Shown here: positions 1-8,021 of the stretch, one piece after another | Numbering within the stretch: position 1 is the stretch's first letter | Layout of the letters: each line of letters starts with the position of its first letter | Source of the DNA: Clostridia bacterium | GTDB lineage: Bacteria > Bacillota > Clostridia > UBA1381 | Direction: 5' to 3' | Assembly (NCBI GenBank): GCA_017621875.1 | Contig: JAGASE010000017.1 | Coordinates: 1-64,000 of the forward strand | Length of the DNA: 64,000 nucleotides | The notes under the pieces: model-generated | Databases searched by the model: none | What the model was told of the DNA's origin: nothing | What the model saw: only the letters and a program-made list of their open reading frames with translations | Made by a program: the position numbers and the translations under genes

Positions 1-370
1 TAAAGCTGAATAAATTTCCGCATCTTGCCGCTTTTTGCTCGGGCGGTACACACGTACAGCTCCTTCGCAGCAAAACGACAACCTGCAAAAATTTCTTTCA
101 GCTTTAACCGAGAAATGTTGAATAAATTTCCGCATCTTGCCGCTTTTTGCTCGGGCGGTACACACGTACAGCTCCTTCGCAGCAAAACGACAACCTGTAA
201 AAATTTCTTTCAGCTTTAACCGAGAAATGTTGAATAAATTTCCGCATCTTGCCGCTTTTTGCTTGTGGAGATACACACGTACAGCTTCTTCGCAGCAAAA
301 CGACAACCTGCAAAAATTTCTTTCAGTTTTAACCGAGAAACGTTAAATAAATTTCCGCATCTTGCCGTAC
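1..370 (+). repeat. Tandem array of ~112-bp intergenic repeats (3 copies plus a partial fourth)
   Basis: The block starting AATAAATTTCCGCATC begins at 9, 121 and 233 and again, truncated, at about 346. The first two periods are 112 bp and the third is 113 bp through a 1-base insertion near 265. The copies are nearly identical, the third being the most diverged. The array probably continues left of the window. Each unit contains arms (25-39 and 69-81 in copy 1) that can pair around a ~29-nt loop. The array stops just before the ackA ribosome-binding site. Short ORFs through it are by-products of the repeat and not credible genes. Confidence 0.9.
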
Positions 371-414
371 GTTTTCGGCAGAGTGCATATTATAAATAAG
401 AAAGGACTATAATT

Positions 415-1614
415 ATGAAAGTTTTAGTAATAAACGCGGGTAGTTCATCATTGAAATACCAGCTTATCGACATGGACACACATGCAGTTGTAGCAAAGGG
501 ACTTTGCGAAAGAATCGGCATTGACGGTTCAAAATTGACTCATAAAAATATTTCCGCAGGAACAGAAACTGTTTTTGAAAAGGCTATGAAGGACCATTCC
601 GATGCCATTTCGATGGTAATTGATGCATTGGTAAGCAAGGAATGCGGCGTTATTGCGTCAATGGACGAAATCGGTGCTGTAGGTCACAGAGTTGTGCATG
701 GTGCTGAAACCTTTGCTGATTCCTGCATAATTGACGATAAGGTTATGGCGGCACTGAAAGAGTGTATACCGCTTGCACCGCTGCACAATCCTGCAAACAT
801 TATCGGAATTGAGGCTTGTGCAAAGCTGATGCCCGGAATTAAGCAGGTAGGTGTATTTGACACAGCCTTCCACCAGACAATGCCGAAGCAGGCATATATG
901 TATGCTCTGCCTTACAAGCTTTATGAGGAGAAGAAAATCAGAAAATACGGTTTCCATGGAACAAGCCACAAGTTTGTATCCGGCGAGGCTGCAAAGCTAC
1001 TCGGAAAGCCGATAGAGGAGCTTAAAATTATTACCTGTCACTTAGGTAACGGCTCATCTGTTTCTGCTGTAAAAAATGGCAAGTGCGTTGATACATCAAT
1101 GGGCTTTACTCCTTTGGACGGCGTTGTTATGGGTACACGCTGCGGCTCGATTGACCCTGCGGTTGTTACATACCTTATTGAAAACTGCGGCATGACTGCA
1201 AAGGAAGCTGACGCTATGATGAACAAGGAATCAGGCGTTTTAGGTGTTTCGGGTGTTTCAAGTGATTTCAGAGACCTCACAAAGGCTGCTGATGAAGGAA
1301 ACGAAAGAGCAAAGCTTGCAACCGAAATGTTCTCTTACAGCGTGAAGAAGCTGATAGGCTCATATGCAGCTGCAATGGGCGGTGTTGACGCTGTTGTATT
1401 CACCGGCGGAATCGGCGAAAACGACGGAAGATACAGAAAAGCGATTACTGAAGGTCTTGAATTTATGGGAATCAAGCTCGATGATGAGAAGAATAAAGTC
1501 AGAGGCGTTATGACTGATATTTCTGCAGACGATGCAGCTACAAGAACTCTGGTTATTCCGACAAACGAGGAGCTTATGATTGCCCTTGATACCGAGAGAT
1601 TGTTAAGCAAATAA
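415..1614 (+). CDS. ackA: Acetate kinase
   Basis: Makes ATP and acetate from acetyl phosphate and ADP in the cytoplasm, the last step of acetate fermentation. The 399-aa length is normal. The N-terminal motif [13 protein letters not shown] and the phosphate-binding stretches GFHGTSHK and CHLGNGSS are present, and the C-terminal half holds the FTGGIGEN adenosine-binding motif. The ATG at 415 follows AGAAAGGAC. No phosphotransacetylase gene is visible next to it; the 5' side is the tandem repeat array. A stem-loop and T-run at about 1628-1667 follow. The identification is secure. Confidence 0.97.
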   Translation: MKVLVINAGSSSLKYQLIDMDTHAVVAKGLCERIGIDGSKLTHKNISAGTETVFEKAMKDHSDAISMVIDALVSKECGVIASMDEIGAVGHRVVHGAETFADSCIIDDKVMAALKECIPLAPLHNPANIIGIEACAKLMPGIKQVGVFDTAFHQTMPKQAYMYALPYKLYEEKKIRKYGFHGTSHKFVSGEAAKLLGKPIEELKIITCHLGNGSSVSAVKNGKCVDTSMGFTPLDGVVMGTRCGSIDPAVVTYLIENCGMTAKEADAMMNKESGVLGVSGVSSDFRDLTKAADEGNERAKLATEMFSYSVKKLIGSYAAAMGGVDAVVFTGGIGENDGRYRKAITEGLEFMGIKLDDEKNKVRGVMTDISADDAATRTLVIPTNEELMIALDTERLLSK

Positions 1615-1627
1615 ATATTATACAAAA

Positions 1628-1667
1628 AACGTCAGGCAAGTTTGTTGAACTTGTCGGGCGTTTTTTT
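1628..1667 (+). terminator. Intrinsic terminator after ackA
   Basis: The sequence from AACGTCAGGCAAGTT to AACTTGTCGGGCGTT forms an imperfect hairpin with a TGTTG loop and is followed by seven Ts. It separates ackA from the EF-G-like gene. Confidence 0.75.
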
Positions 1668-1727
1668 GTTACAGAAAAGCCTGTATGGGGTAAATAAATA
1701 ATAGTAAAACTTTTGGAGGGATGCTAA

Positions 1728-3800
1728 ATGAACAGTTACAAAATGGAAAATATAAGAAATGTGGCGGTTATGGGCCACGGAAAATGCGGTAAAAGCTCAA
1801 TTATTGAGGCTATGCTTTTTAACAGCGGAGCTATCAGCAGAATAGGCAAAAATTCAGAAGGTACACTTACCTCTGATTTTGATATAGAAGAAACAAAAAG
1901 GCAGATGTCAATTTCCACGTCTATAGCACCTGTTGAGTGGAAGGATACCAAGCTCAATATGCTGGACACACCGGGATATTTTGACTTTGTCGGCGAGGTT
2001 AAGGAGGGAATAAGGGCGGCAGATTCCGCACTTATTGTCTTAAGTGGAAGGAGCGGTGTTTCCGTTGGTACAGAACAAACTTTTAAGTTTGCAAAGCAAA
2101 AGGGAGTGCCTATTGTATTCTTTGTAAACAAAATCGATGACCCGCGAGGAAATTATCAGAGAACTCTTGAGGAAATGAAGGAAAAATTCGGAAAGGCGAT
2201 TACGCCGTTTGTTTATCCAATCAAGGAGGGCGACGAGTTTAAGGGCTTCGTTGACATTGTGGATATGACGGCACGCCGTTATGAGGGAGCTGACAGAGTG
2301 GATATTCCTGTCCCTGAAGGCATGGCTGAAACCATAGCACCTCTTCGTGATATGATTATGGAGGCTATTGCCGAAACCGATGACGCACTTATGAATAAAT
2401 ATTTTAACGGTGAGGAATTTACCTTTGATGAAATCAAAAAGGCTATAAGAAAGGGCGTTAAGGACGGAAGCATTTATCCTGTTTACTGTGGTTCGGGTAT
2501 GGACAATATCGGTATTCGCAGTTTGATGGACGGTATTGCAAAATATCTGCCGGCACCTAATGAGATTACAGAGGTTGCACACGACGCAAAAACCGGCGAA
2601 CCGGTTGAGGTTGTTCAGGAGGTATCGGACACCACCTCGGCAATCGTATTTAAAACAGTTGCAGACCCGTATGTGGGTAAGATGTCCTTCTTCCGCGTTT
2701 ATTCGGGAAGCATAAATGCAGACAGTGTTCTTTATAATGCAAACAAGGCTCAAAAGGAAAGAATAGGAAAAATATATTTCCTCTGCGGTAAAAAGCAAAT
2801 TGAAACAAAGGTAATTGAAGCAGGTGACATAGGTGTTGTAACCAAGCTTGAAAATACAAGCACCGGAGATACACTATGTGAGGAAAATAAGAATATCATT
2901 TTAACCGGTATAGAGTTCCCGGCTCCTACTCTTTCAATGGCTGTTGAGGCTGTAAAGAAGGGTGATGAGGAAAAAATTGTTTCCGGTCTTACAAAGCTTA
3001 TGGAGGAGGATTTGACCTTTAATATCGGAAGCAATACCGAAACCAAGGAAACCCTTATTAACGGTCAGGGAGATCAGCATATTGATGTCATTGTCAACAA
3101 GCTGAAAGCCAAATACGGCGTTGATGTTAAGCTGGAGGCTCCTACAGTGCCTTACCGCGAGACAATCCGCTCAAAGGTTAAGGTAGAAGGAAAGCATAAA
3201 AAGCAGTCCGGCGGTCATGGACAGTATGGTCATGTATGGATTGAGTTTGAACCGGGCATTACCGAGGATATGACTTTTGAAGAGCAGGTATTCGGCGGAA
3301 GTGTGCCGAAGAATTACTTCCCGGCTGTGGAAAAAGGCTTGAGAGACGCATGTAAGCATGGTGTACTGGCAGGATATCCTGTAGTGAACTTGAAGGCAAC
3401 TCTGCTTGACGGCTCATATCACCCTGTCGATTCGTCTGAAATGGCGTTTAAAACAGCGGCTCAGATTGCATACCGTGAAGGCTTAAAGCAGGCAAACCCT
3501 GTTATCTTGGAGCCTATTGGATATTTAAAGGTTTATATTCCGGAGAGCATTATGGGCGATGTTATCGGAGATATAAATAAACGCCGCGGACACATTATGG
3601 GTATGGGCGAGAGCGAAAGAGAAAATCTTAATCTGGTTGAAGCGGAGGTCCCGGTATCGGAAATGTTCAAATATTCAACTGATTTGCGTTCGATGAGTCA
3701 GGGCAGAGGCAGCTTTGAATTTGAATTTGTAAGATACGATCCGGCACCGCAGCAGATTGCAGACAAGGTTATAGCCGATGCACAGAGCCGTATCCAATAG
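1728..3800 (+). CDS. Elongation factor G-like GTPase (EF-G paralogue)
   Basis: A 690-aa protein with the full EF-G layout: GTPase domain (about 1-280), domain II, and domains III-V including the HGQYGHVWIEFEP region of domain IV. The G motifs depart from translocase EF-G: the P-loop is GHGKCGKSS rather than the usual GHxDxGKT(T/S), the DTPGH motif is DTPGYFDF so the catalytic His is Tyr, and the switch I RGITI stretch reads RQMSIST. NKID is kept. This pattern fits the EF-G2/FusA2-like group, whose role is not settled, rather than the housekeeping fusA, which would lie in the str operon. The start at 1728 follows TTGGAGGGATG. The gene stands alone between ackA and an ABC ATPase. Confidence 0.88.
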   Translation: MNSYKMENIRNVAVMGHGKCGKSSIIEAMLFNSGAISRIGKNSEGTLTSDFDIEETKRQMSISTSIAPVEWKDTKLNMLDTPGYFDFVGEVKEGIRAADSALIVLSGRSGVSVGTEQTFKFAKQKGVPIVFFVNKIDDPRGNYQRTLEEMKEKFGKAITPFVYPIKEGDEFKGFVDIVDMTARRYEGADRVDIPVPEGMAETIAPLRDMIMEAIAETDDALMNKYFNGEEFTFDEIKKAIRKGVKDGSIYPVYCGSGMDNIGIRSLMDGIAKYLPAPNEITEVAHDAKTGEPVEVVQEVSDTTSAIVFKTVADPYVGKMSFFRVYSGSINADSVLYNANKAQKERIGKIYFLCGKKQIETKVIEAGDIGVVTKLENTSTGDTLCEENKNIILTGIEFPAPTLSMAVEAVKKGDEEKIVSGLTKLMEEDLTFNIGSNTETKETLINGQGDQHIDVIVNKLKAKYGVDVKLEAPTVPYRETIRSKVKVEGKHKKQSGGHGQYGHVWIEFEPGITEDMTFEEQVFGGSVPKNYFPAVEKGLRDACKHGVLAGYPVVNLKATLLDGSYHPVDSSEMAFKTAAQIAYREGLKQANPVILEPIGYLKVYIPESIMGDVIGDINKRRGHIMGMGESERENLNLVEAEVPVSEMFKYSTDLRSMSQGRGSFEFEFVRYDPAPQQIADKVIADAQSRIQ

Positions 3801-3803
3801 TGT

Positions 3804-3833
3804 TTGACAAGTTTTATACATAGTGACTAAAAT
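3804..3833 (+). promoter_or_regulatory. Sigma-A type promoter for the MsmX-type ATPase gene
   Basis: TTGACA at 3804-3809 and TAAAAT at 3828-3833 are separated by 18 bp, about 105 bp upstream of the start codon. Called from consensus only. Confidence 0.55.
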
Positions 3834-3937
3834 ATTTTTTGATTTTTGTTAAATTAGAGTCTTCAATTTATTGTCGTTATGTGTTAAAATTAGTTTGTAA
3901 ATTTAAAAGATAACTATTGGAAGAGAGGATTACAGTT

Positions 3938-5050
3938 ATGGCAGATTTGCAATTAAAACATATCTATAAAAGATATTCGGGCGGCGTTACTGCTGTTAGT
4001 GATTTTTGTCTTGACATCGAAGACAAGGAGTTTATAGTTCTTGTAGGACCTTCCGGATGCGGTAAGTCAACAACACTTCGTATGATCGCAGGTCTTGAGG
4101 AAATCAGCGAAGGTGAATTGTACATAGGCGGCAAGCTTATGAACGACGTTGCACCTAAGGACAGAGATATTGCGATGGTTTTCCAGAACTACGCACTTTA
4201 TCCTCATATGTCAGTTTTTGATAACATGGCATTTGGTCTTAAGCTCAGAAAGACTCCTAAGGATGAAATCAATAAGAGAGTACATGAAGCTGCTAAGATT
4301 CTTGACATTGAGCATCTTCTTGACAGAAAGCCGAAGGCTTTGTCAGGCGGTCAGAGACAGCGTGTTGCACTTGGTCGTGCTATCGTTAGAAGTCCTAAGG
4401 TATTCTTAATGGACGAACCTCTGTCAAACCTTGACGCTAAGCTGAGAGTTGCGATGAGAACAGAGATTAATAAGCTTCACAAGAGACTGGAAACTACATT
4501 TATCTATGTAACACATGACCAGACAGAAGCTATGACAATGGGTACAAGAATTATTGTTATGAAGGACGGTATCGTTCAGCAGGTTGATACACCGGCTAAC
4601 CTTTACAATAAGCCTTGCAATATGTTTACTGCAGGATTTATCGGAAGCCCGCAAATGAACTTTGTTGATGCAGTTCTTTCTAAGAATGCAGAGGGTGTAT
4701 TCCTTGATTTCGGCGGCGAAACAGTAAAGCTTCCTGAAGGAAAGGCTTCAAATCCGGCTCTTGACGAATATATCGGCAAGACTGTTGTTCTTGGTATCAG
4801 ACCTGAAGATTTACATGACGAGGAAAGCTTCCTTGCATCAAAGGCTGACGCTATCGTAACAGCTCACGTTGATGTAACAGAAATGATGGGTGCTGAATAT
4901 TACCTGTATCTGACGATTGCAGATAAGCCATTCACTGCAAGAGTTAACCAGAGAACAACTGCAAGAATGGGCGATACAATCAAGCTTGCATTTGACACAA
5001 ACAAGATTCACCTGTTTGATAAGGAAACAGAAATGACAATCATTAACTGA
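3938..5050 (+). CDS. msmX: Orphan sugar ABC transporter ATPase (MsmX/UgpC type)
   Basis: A 370-aa CUT1-family nucleotide-binding subunit. Walker A GPSGCGKST lies near residue 38, then Q-loop FQNYALYPHM, signature LSGGQRQRVALGRA, Walker B VFLMDEPLSNLDAKLR and H-loop YVTHDQTEAMT, followed by the C-terminal OB-type regulatory domain (about 240-370). No permease or binding protein lies beside it, as with MsmX-type multitask ATPases that serve several sugar importers. The LplB/YtcP permease pair at 58287-60124 has no ATPase and is a natural client, by inference. The ATG at 3938 follows GAGAGGATTACAGTT; an upstream TTG is not needed. A terminator follows. Confidence 0.93.
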   Translation: MADLQLKHIYKRYSGGVTAVSDFCLDIEDKEFIVLVGPSGCGKSTTLRMIAGLEEISEGELYIGGKLMNDVAPKDRDIAMVFQNYALYPHMSVFDNMAFGLKLRKTPKDEINKRVHEAAKILDIEHLLDRKPKALSGGQRQRVALGRAIVRSPKVFLMDEPLSNLDAKLRVAMRTEINKLHKRLETTFIYVTHDQTEAMTMGTRIIVMKDGIVQQVDTPANLYNKPCNMFTAGFIGSPQMNFVDAVLSKNAEGVFLDFGGETVKLPEGKASNPALDEYIGKTVVLGIRPEDLHDEESFLASKADAIVTAHVDVTEMMGAEYYLYLTIADKPFTARVNQRTTARMGDTIKLAFDTNKIHLFDKETEMTIIN

Positions 5051-5060
5051 TTGATTTAAA

Positions 5061-5087
5061 AGAGAACCTTTACGGTTCTCTTTTTTT
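5061..5087 (+). terminator. Intrinsic terminator after the MsmX-type gene
   Basis: AGAGAACC, loop TTTAC, GGTTCTCT, then a T-run: a clean 8-bp stem. Confidence 0.9.
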
Positions 5088-5098
5088 CGTGTAAATAT

Positions 5099-5126
5099 TT
5101 ACAATCAAGCCGAAAAATGGTATAAT
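5099..5126 (+). promoter_or_regulatory. Promoter for radC
   Basis: TTACAA at 5099-5104 and a perfect TATAAT at 5121-5126 are spaced by 16 bp, about 30 bp before the radC start codon. Confidence 0.6.
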
Positions 5127-5157
5127 ACAGGTAACAATTTCCGCAAGAGGTGTTACA

Positions 5158-5868
5158 ATGTCAAAAGATAACAAGAATTTGCATGAAAATCACAGAGAAA
5201 GATTAAAGGAAAAGTTTCTAAAGCTGCTTGAAGAGGGCATGGCGGAGGACGGTCTTGAAGACCATGAATTTATAGAGCTTTTGCTGTTTTATGCAATTCC
5301 CAGAAAGAACACGAATGAAATAGCACATCGGTTAATAAATGAATTTGGAAGCTTGGGCAATATCTTAGAGGCAGATACGGAAAATCTTATAGAAATTGAG
5401 GGAATAAGTCACCATACGGCAACTATGTTAAAACTTATGGCGTCTTGTGCTAAAAGATACATTAATGATGTGAATGATATCAAAAATGCAAGGCTTACTC
5501 CACTCAATATTAATACATATATAAAGAATTTATTTTATGGGCATACAAAGGAAATAGCATATGCGGTCTTGATGGACAGTGACTGCATTGTAAGAAAGAT
5601 AAAACGGCTTTCAACAGGAACAGTGAATGCAGCACCGCTTTATCCAAGGGAAGTGGTAAAGCTTGCCGTAAATGAAAGATATCCGTACATGATTCTTGCA
5701 CATAATCATCCGAATGGTAATGCCATGCCTTCAGGAAGCGATTTGAAGATTACAAAGACAATAGAGCTTGCTCTGAATTTTGTCGAGGTCAGATTAGTGG
5801 ACCATGTTATTGTTTCGGGTGAGCAGGTTATAAGTCTTGCCAGAAATTTTAAGTTCTTCGACAGATAA
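5158..5868 (+). CDS. radC: RadC family JAMM-domain protein
   Basis: A 236-aa protein with an N-terminal helix-hairpin-helix segment (about residues 35-85, around EIEGISHHTATMLK) and a C-terminal MPN/JAMM domain. The metal-binding motif is HNHPNGNAMPSGSD, with the His-X-His and later Asp ligands. RadC proteins were once linked to DNA repair, but their biochemical role is unsettled. AAGAGGTG precedes the ATG. The gene is monocistronic: its own promoter lies upstream and a bidirectional terminator shared with noc lies at 5868-5890. Confidence 0.93.
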   Translation: MSKDNKNLHENHRERLKEKFLKLLEEGMAEDGLEDHEFIELLLFYAIPRKNTNEIAHRLINEFGSLGNILEADTENLIEIEGISHHTATMLKLMASCAKRYINDVNDIKNARLTPLNINTYIKNLFYGHTKEIAYAVLMDSDCIVRKIKRLSTGTVNAAPLYPREVVKLAVNERYPYMILAHNHPNGNAMPSGSDLKITKTIELALNFVEVRLVDHVIVSGEQVISLARNFKFFDR

Positions 5869-5893
5869 GATGTACCGATATGGTACATCTTTA
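5868..5893. terminator. Bidirectional terminator between radC and noc
   Basis: AGATGTACC and GGTACATCT form a 9-bp perfect stem with a 5-base loop, between the convergent radC and noc stop codons. The T-run on the plus side is short and interrupted. Confidence 0.65.
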
Positions 5894-6691
5894 TTCATTT
5901 TTTACCTTTATTATATATTCAATTCCCCAATCGAAGGAATTAGTTTCCATATCGGCATTAACTCCGCCGTCACGCATTATATCAAGAGCACGCTTGATTG
6001 TATTTGTAAAGACGCGAATATCTTGAAAGCTCTTAATTTTCAGCTTCTGCGTTGGCGTTGGAGTTGTCTTTAGCATATTCTTGACAAGTTCCTCGGCCTG
6101 TGAAACATTCAGTTTTTTTTCGCTTATTGTTCGCACTGCAAGCAGCTGAGCCTCCTCGTCTGTTAAATGAAGCAATGCACGTGCGTGTCTTTCGGTTAAG
6201 GAATATTCCAAAATCAGTCTGCGTGTTCTCGGATAAAGCCGCAAAAGGCGGAGCTTGTTCGCAATATTGGACTGTGATTTCCCGAGCTTTCGGGCGATTT
6301 CTTCCTGTGTCATGCCCTGCGTTCTTATCAGATTCTGATAGCTTTCGGCAATCTCAAAAAAAGACAAGTCGTCACGCTGAAGATTTTCCAAAAGTGCCAA
6401 AAGTGCAGACTTTTTTTCATCAATGTTCATAATTATTGCGGGGATTGTGTCAAGTCCTGCATTTTCCGCGGCACGAAAACGGCGTTCTCCTGCGATAATT
6501 TCATAGCCTCCGCGAACCTTTCGCACAGAAATCGGCTGCAGTACGCCAAATTCCTCGATTGAAGCGGTAAGCTCCTCAAGACTTATTGAATCAAAATATT
6601 TCCGTGGCTGTGCGGGATTGGGAAAAATGCTGTGAATAGGAAGGCTGACGACTTTCATAGTTTCTTTCTCTTTTGACTTAAATACCTGCAT
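5891..6691 (-). CDS. noc: ParB-family nucleoid occlusion protein (Noc-like)
   Basis: A 266-aa ParB/Spo0J-family DNA-binding protein. The N-terminal ParB/sulfiredoxin fold starts at VVSLPIHSIFPNPAQPRK; the CTPase motif GERRFRA (in IIAGERRFRAAENAG) and the helix-turn-helix MTQEEIARKLGKSQSNIANKLRL follow. It lies just downstream of rsmG in the same direction, the position of noc in Bacillus, which is why Noc is preferred over Spo0J; no parA/soj gene is in the window. Noc protects the nucleoid from division over DNA. The start at 6691 is chosen for AAAGGAT in front; ATG at 6658 is possible. The 5' leader is structured. Confidence 0.85.
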   Translation of the reverse strand: MQVFKSKEKETMKVVSLPIHSIFPNPAQPRKYFDSISLEELTASIEEFGVLQPISVRKVRGGYEIIAGERRFRAAENAGLDTIPAIIMNIDEKKSALLALLENLQRDDLSFFEIAESYQNLIRTQGMTQEEIARKLGKSQSNIANKLRLLRLYPRTRRLILEYSLTERHARALLHLTDEEAQLLAVRTISEKKLNVSQAEELVKNMLKTTPTPTQKLKIKSFQDIRVFTNTIKRALDIMRDGGVNADMETNSFDWGIEYIIKVKNE

Positions 6692-6727
6692 ATTGATTAT
6701 CCTTTCGTACAAAATTAATGGAAGGTG

Positions 6728-6828
6728 GTAAGGCAGCCCTGAAAATTTAATATTCAGGGGGAGTAGATGTACACATATTTGGGAGCTTATGCACATATAC
6801 ATATAATGTTATCGGAGGGCCGCCTTAC
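6728..6828 (-). promoter_or_regulatory. Structured 5' leader of noc mRNA
   Basis: On the minus strand, GTAAGGCGGCCCT (6828-6816) can pair with AGGGCTGCCTTAC (6740-6728) over 13 bp with one G-U. Inside, an 11-bp stem with several G-U pairs closes a loop that contains CATAAGCTCCCAAA. A competing hairpin pairs CCCTGAA with TTTCAGGG (6737-6759) and uses part of the same 3' arm, so two exclusive folds are possible. I recognise no known riboswitch class. Confidence 0.5.
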
Positions 6829-6835
6829 TAATTGC

Positions 6836-6841
6836 ATTATA
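6836..6841 (-). promoter_or_regulatory. -10 element for noc
   Basis: TATAAT on the minus strand lies just upstream of the structured leader. No good -35 is seen at normal spacing, so this is only a partial promoter call. It lies downstream of the rsmG terminator, implying separate transcription of noc. Confidence 0.4.
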
Positions 6842-6880
6842 CCATAAATTTCCAAGAAGAAAAGAAAAATCGTTCGTCAA

Positions 6881-6914
6881 AAAAAGCCGACTTTTTTATT
6901 TAGTCGGTTTTTTC
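6881..6914 (-). terminator. Intrinsic terminator overlapping the rsmG stop codon
   Basis: AACCGACT and AGTCGGCT form the stem with a T-run on the minus strand. The rsmG stop codon lies inside the structure. Confidence 0.75.
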
Positions 6915-7627
6915 TTCAAATTATAACAAGAGCCGATTGGATTTTTTGTTGCAATTCCGGGTTTTCTGGGATATTGTTGGGGAGTTTGTTGTACTTTTTT
7001 TATAATAATTATCTTGTGATTAAGGTCTGTCCCCGGAATTTTCGCGGAAAATATGCCTTCAACCTTACCGCCTAATATATGAATTGCCCTTTTTGCGGCG
7101 TCAAGCTCTTCATCTGCTAAAGGACCCTTCAGTGCAAGAAAGTATCCGCCGATTTTCAAAAACGGCAGGCAAAGCTCAGAAAGTACGGTCATGTTCGCGA
7201 CCGCACGTGATACGACGGTATCAAACTGTGCCCGATACATGCGGCCGCCGTCCTCGGCACGTGCATGCACAAATTCGGCATCTGTCCCTATTTCTTCCGA
7301 AACCGCTTTTAAAAAGTTTATACGCTTGTTTAAGGAATCAAGAAGCGTCAGCTGAATGTCGGGCTTTAGTATTTTTAAAACAAGCCCCGGAAAGCCTGCA
7401 CCTGTTCCGACGTCTATTACTCTGCCTTTTACGCAGCCTGTTAAAAGAGCCGTTGCACTGTCTAAAAAATGCTTTGCGGCGATGCCTTCCTTGTCACATA
7501 TTGCAGTCAGGTTAATTTTTGTATTCCACTCGCAAAGCAGCTCAGAGTAGGTGATAAGCTGCTGTATTTGGTTCTCGGATACATCTATTCCAAATTCTTC
7601 AAATCCGTTTTTTAAAATTTCTTTCAT
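6896..7627 (-). CDS. rsmG: 16S rRNA (guanine527-N7)-methyltransferase RsmG
   Basis: A 243-aa SAM-dependent methyltransferase that modifies G527 in the 530 loop of 16S rRNA. SAM-binding motif I is VIDVGTGAGFPGL near residue 90; the family-typical stretches EWNTKINLTAI, KHFLDS, VHARAED and VSRAVAN are all present. The 3' terminus runs directly into its own terminator. The start at 7627 is preceded by AAGGATTG. In Firmicutes rsmG commonly sits next to noc/parB near oriC, so the replication origin may be within reach of this window, although no dnaA or mnmG is seen. Confidence 0.96.
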   Translation of the reverse strand: MKEILKNGFEEFGIDVSENQIQQLITYSELLCEWNTKINLTAICDKEGIAAKHFLDSATALLTGCVKGRVIDVGTGAGFPGLVLKILKPDIQLTLLDSLNKRINFLKAVSEEIGTDAEFVHARAEDGGRMYRAQFDTVVSRAVANMTVLSELCLPFLKIGGYFLALKGPLADEELDAAKRAIHILGGKVEGIFSAKIPGTDLNHKIIIIKKVQQTPQQYPRKPGIATKNPIGSCYNLKKKPTK

Positions 7628-8021
7628 AATTGCAATCCTTATTAAAAATATTTCTTAAATAATTATATTACAAATAGCCTTGCAAGTCAAATAAAACAGA
7701 AAAAATCTTTAGAAATAAGATGATTTGTGTTAAACAGAAGTACAAGGGCTTATATTTTTACGTATTTTGTTATATTTATACTAAAATTGTTAAGAAATTG
7801 TAACTTTTTTTAAAAAATGCACAAAAAAACTATACAATTTCAAATTATTATGTTATAATATAGAGGAATGTAGACATATTTCAATAGAAATTTGATATAG
7901 AGATTACATCGCTGAAAATTTATGTCACGTGCGGTGGCATGGATTTGTAAACGCTTTATCGGCCCGGGATAAAGCAACGGGAATAATTATTTTTTCGGGC
8001 AGAAAGGCTATGGAATTTATT
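7628..8021 (+). promoter_or_regulatory. AT-rich intergenic region with promoter for the CdaR/PucR-like gene
   Basis: About 390 bp between the divergent rsmG and regulator genes. A candidate promoter is TATACA at 7831-7836 with TATAAT at 7854-7859 and a 17-bp spacer. No RNA gene, repeat or convincing ORF is visible in the rest. Confidence 0.5.

Noticed and set aside
25-346. Three short ORFs (64-69 aa) on both strands within the first 350 bases
   Set aside because: They are translations of the tandem repeat, share the same repeated peptide and have no ribosome-binding site.
1-370. CRISPR array
   Set aside because: The period is 112 bp with the whole unit repeated; there are no unique spacers.
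2040-2798. 252-aa antisense ORF inside the EF-G-like gene
   Set aside because: It is a shadow of a clear coding region, has no ribosome-binding site and a low-complexity, Cys/Phe-rich translation.
5868-6895. parS or Noc-binding site near noc
   Set aside because: I searched by eye for the 16-bp parS and 14-bp Noc palindromes and found no close match; absence in the window is not proof of absence elsewhere.
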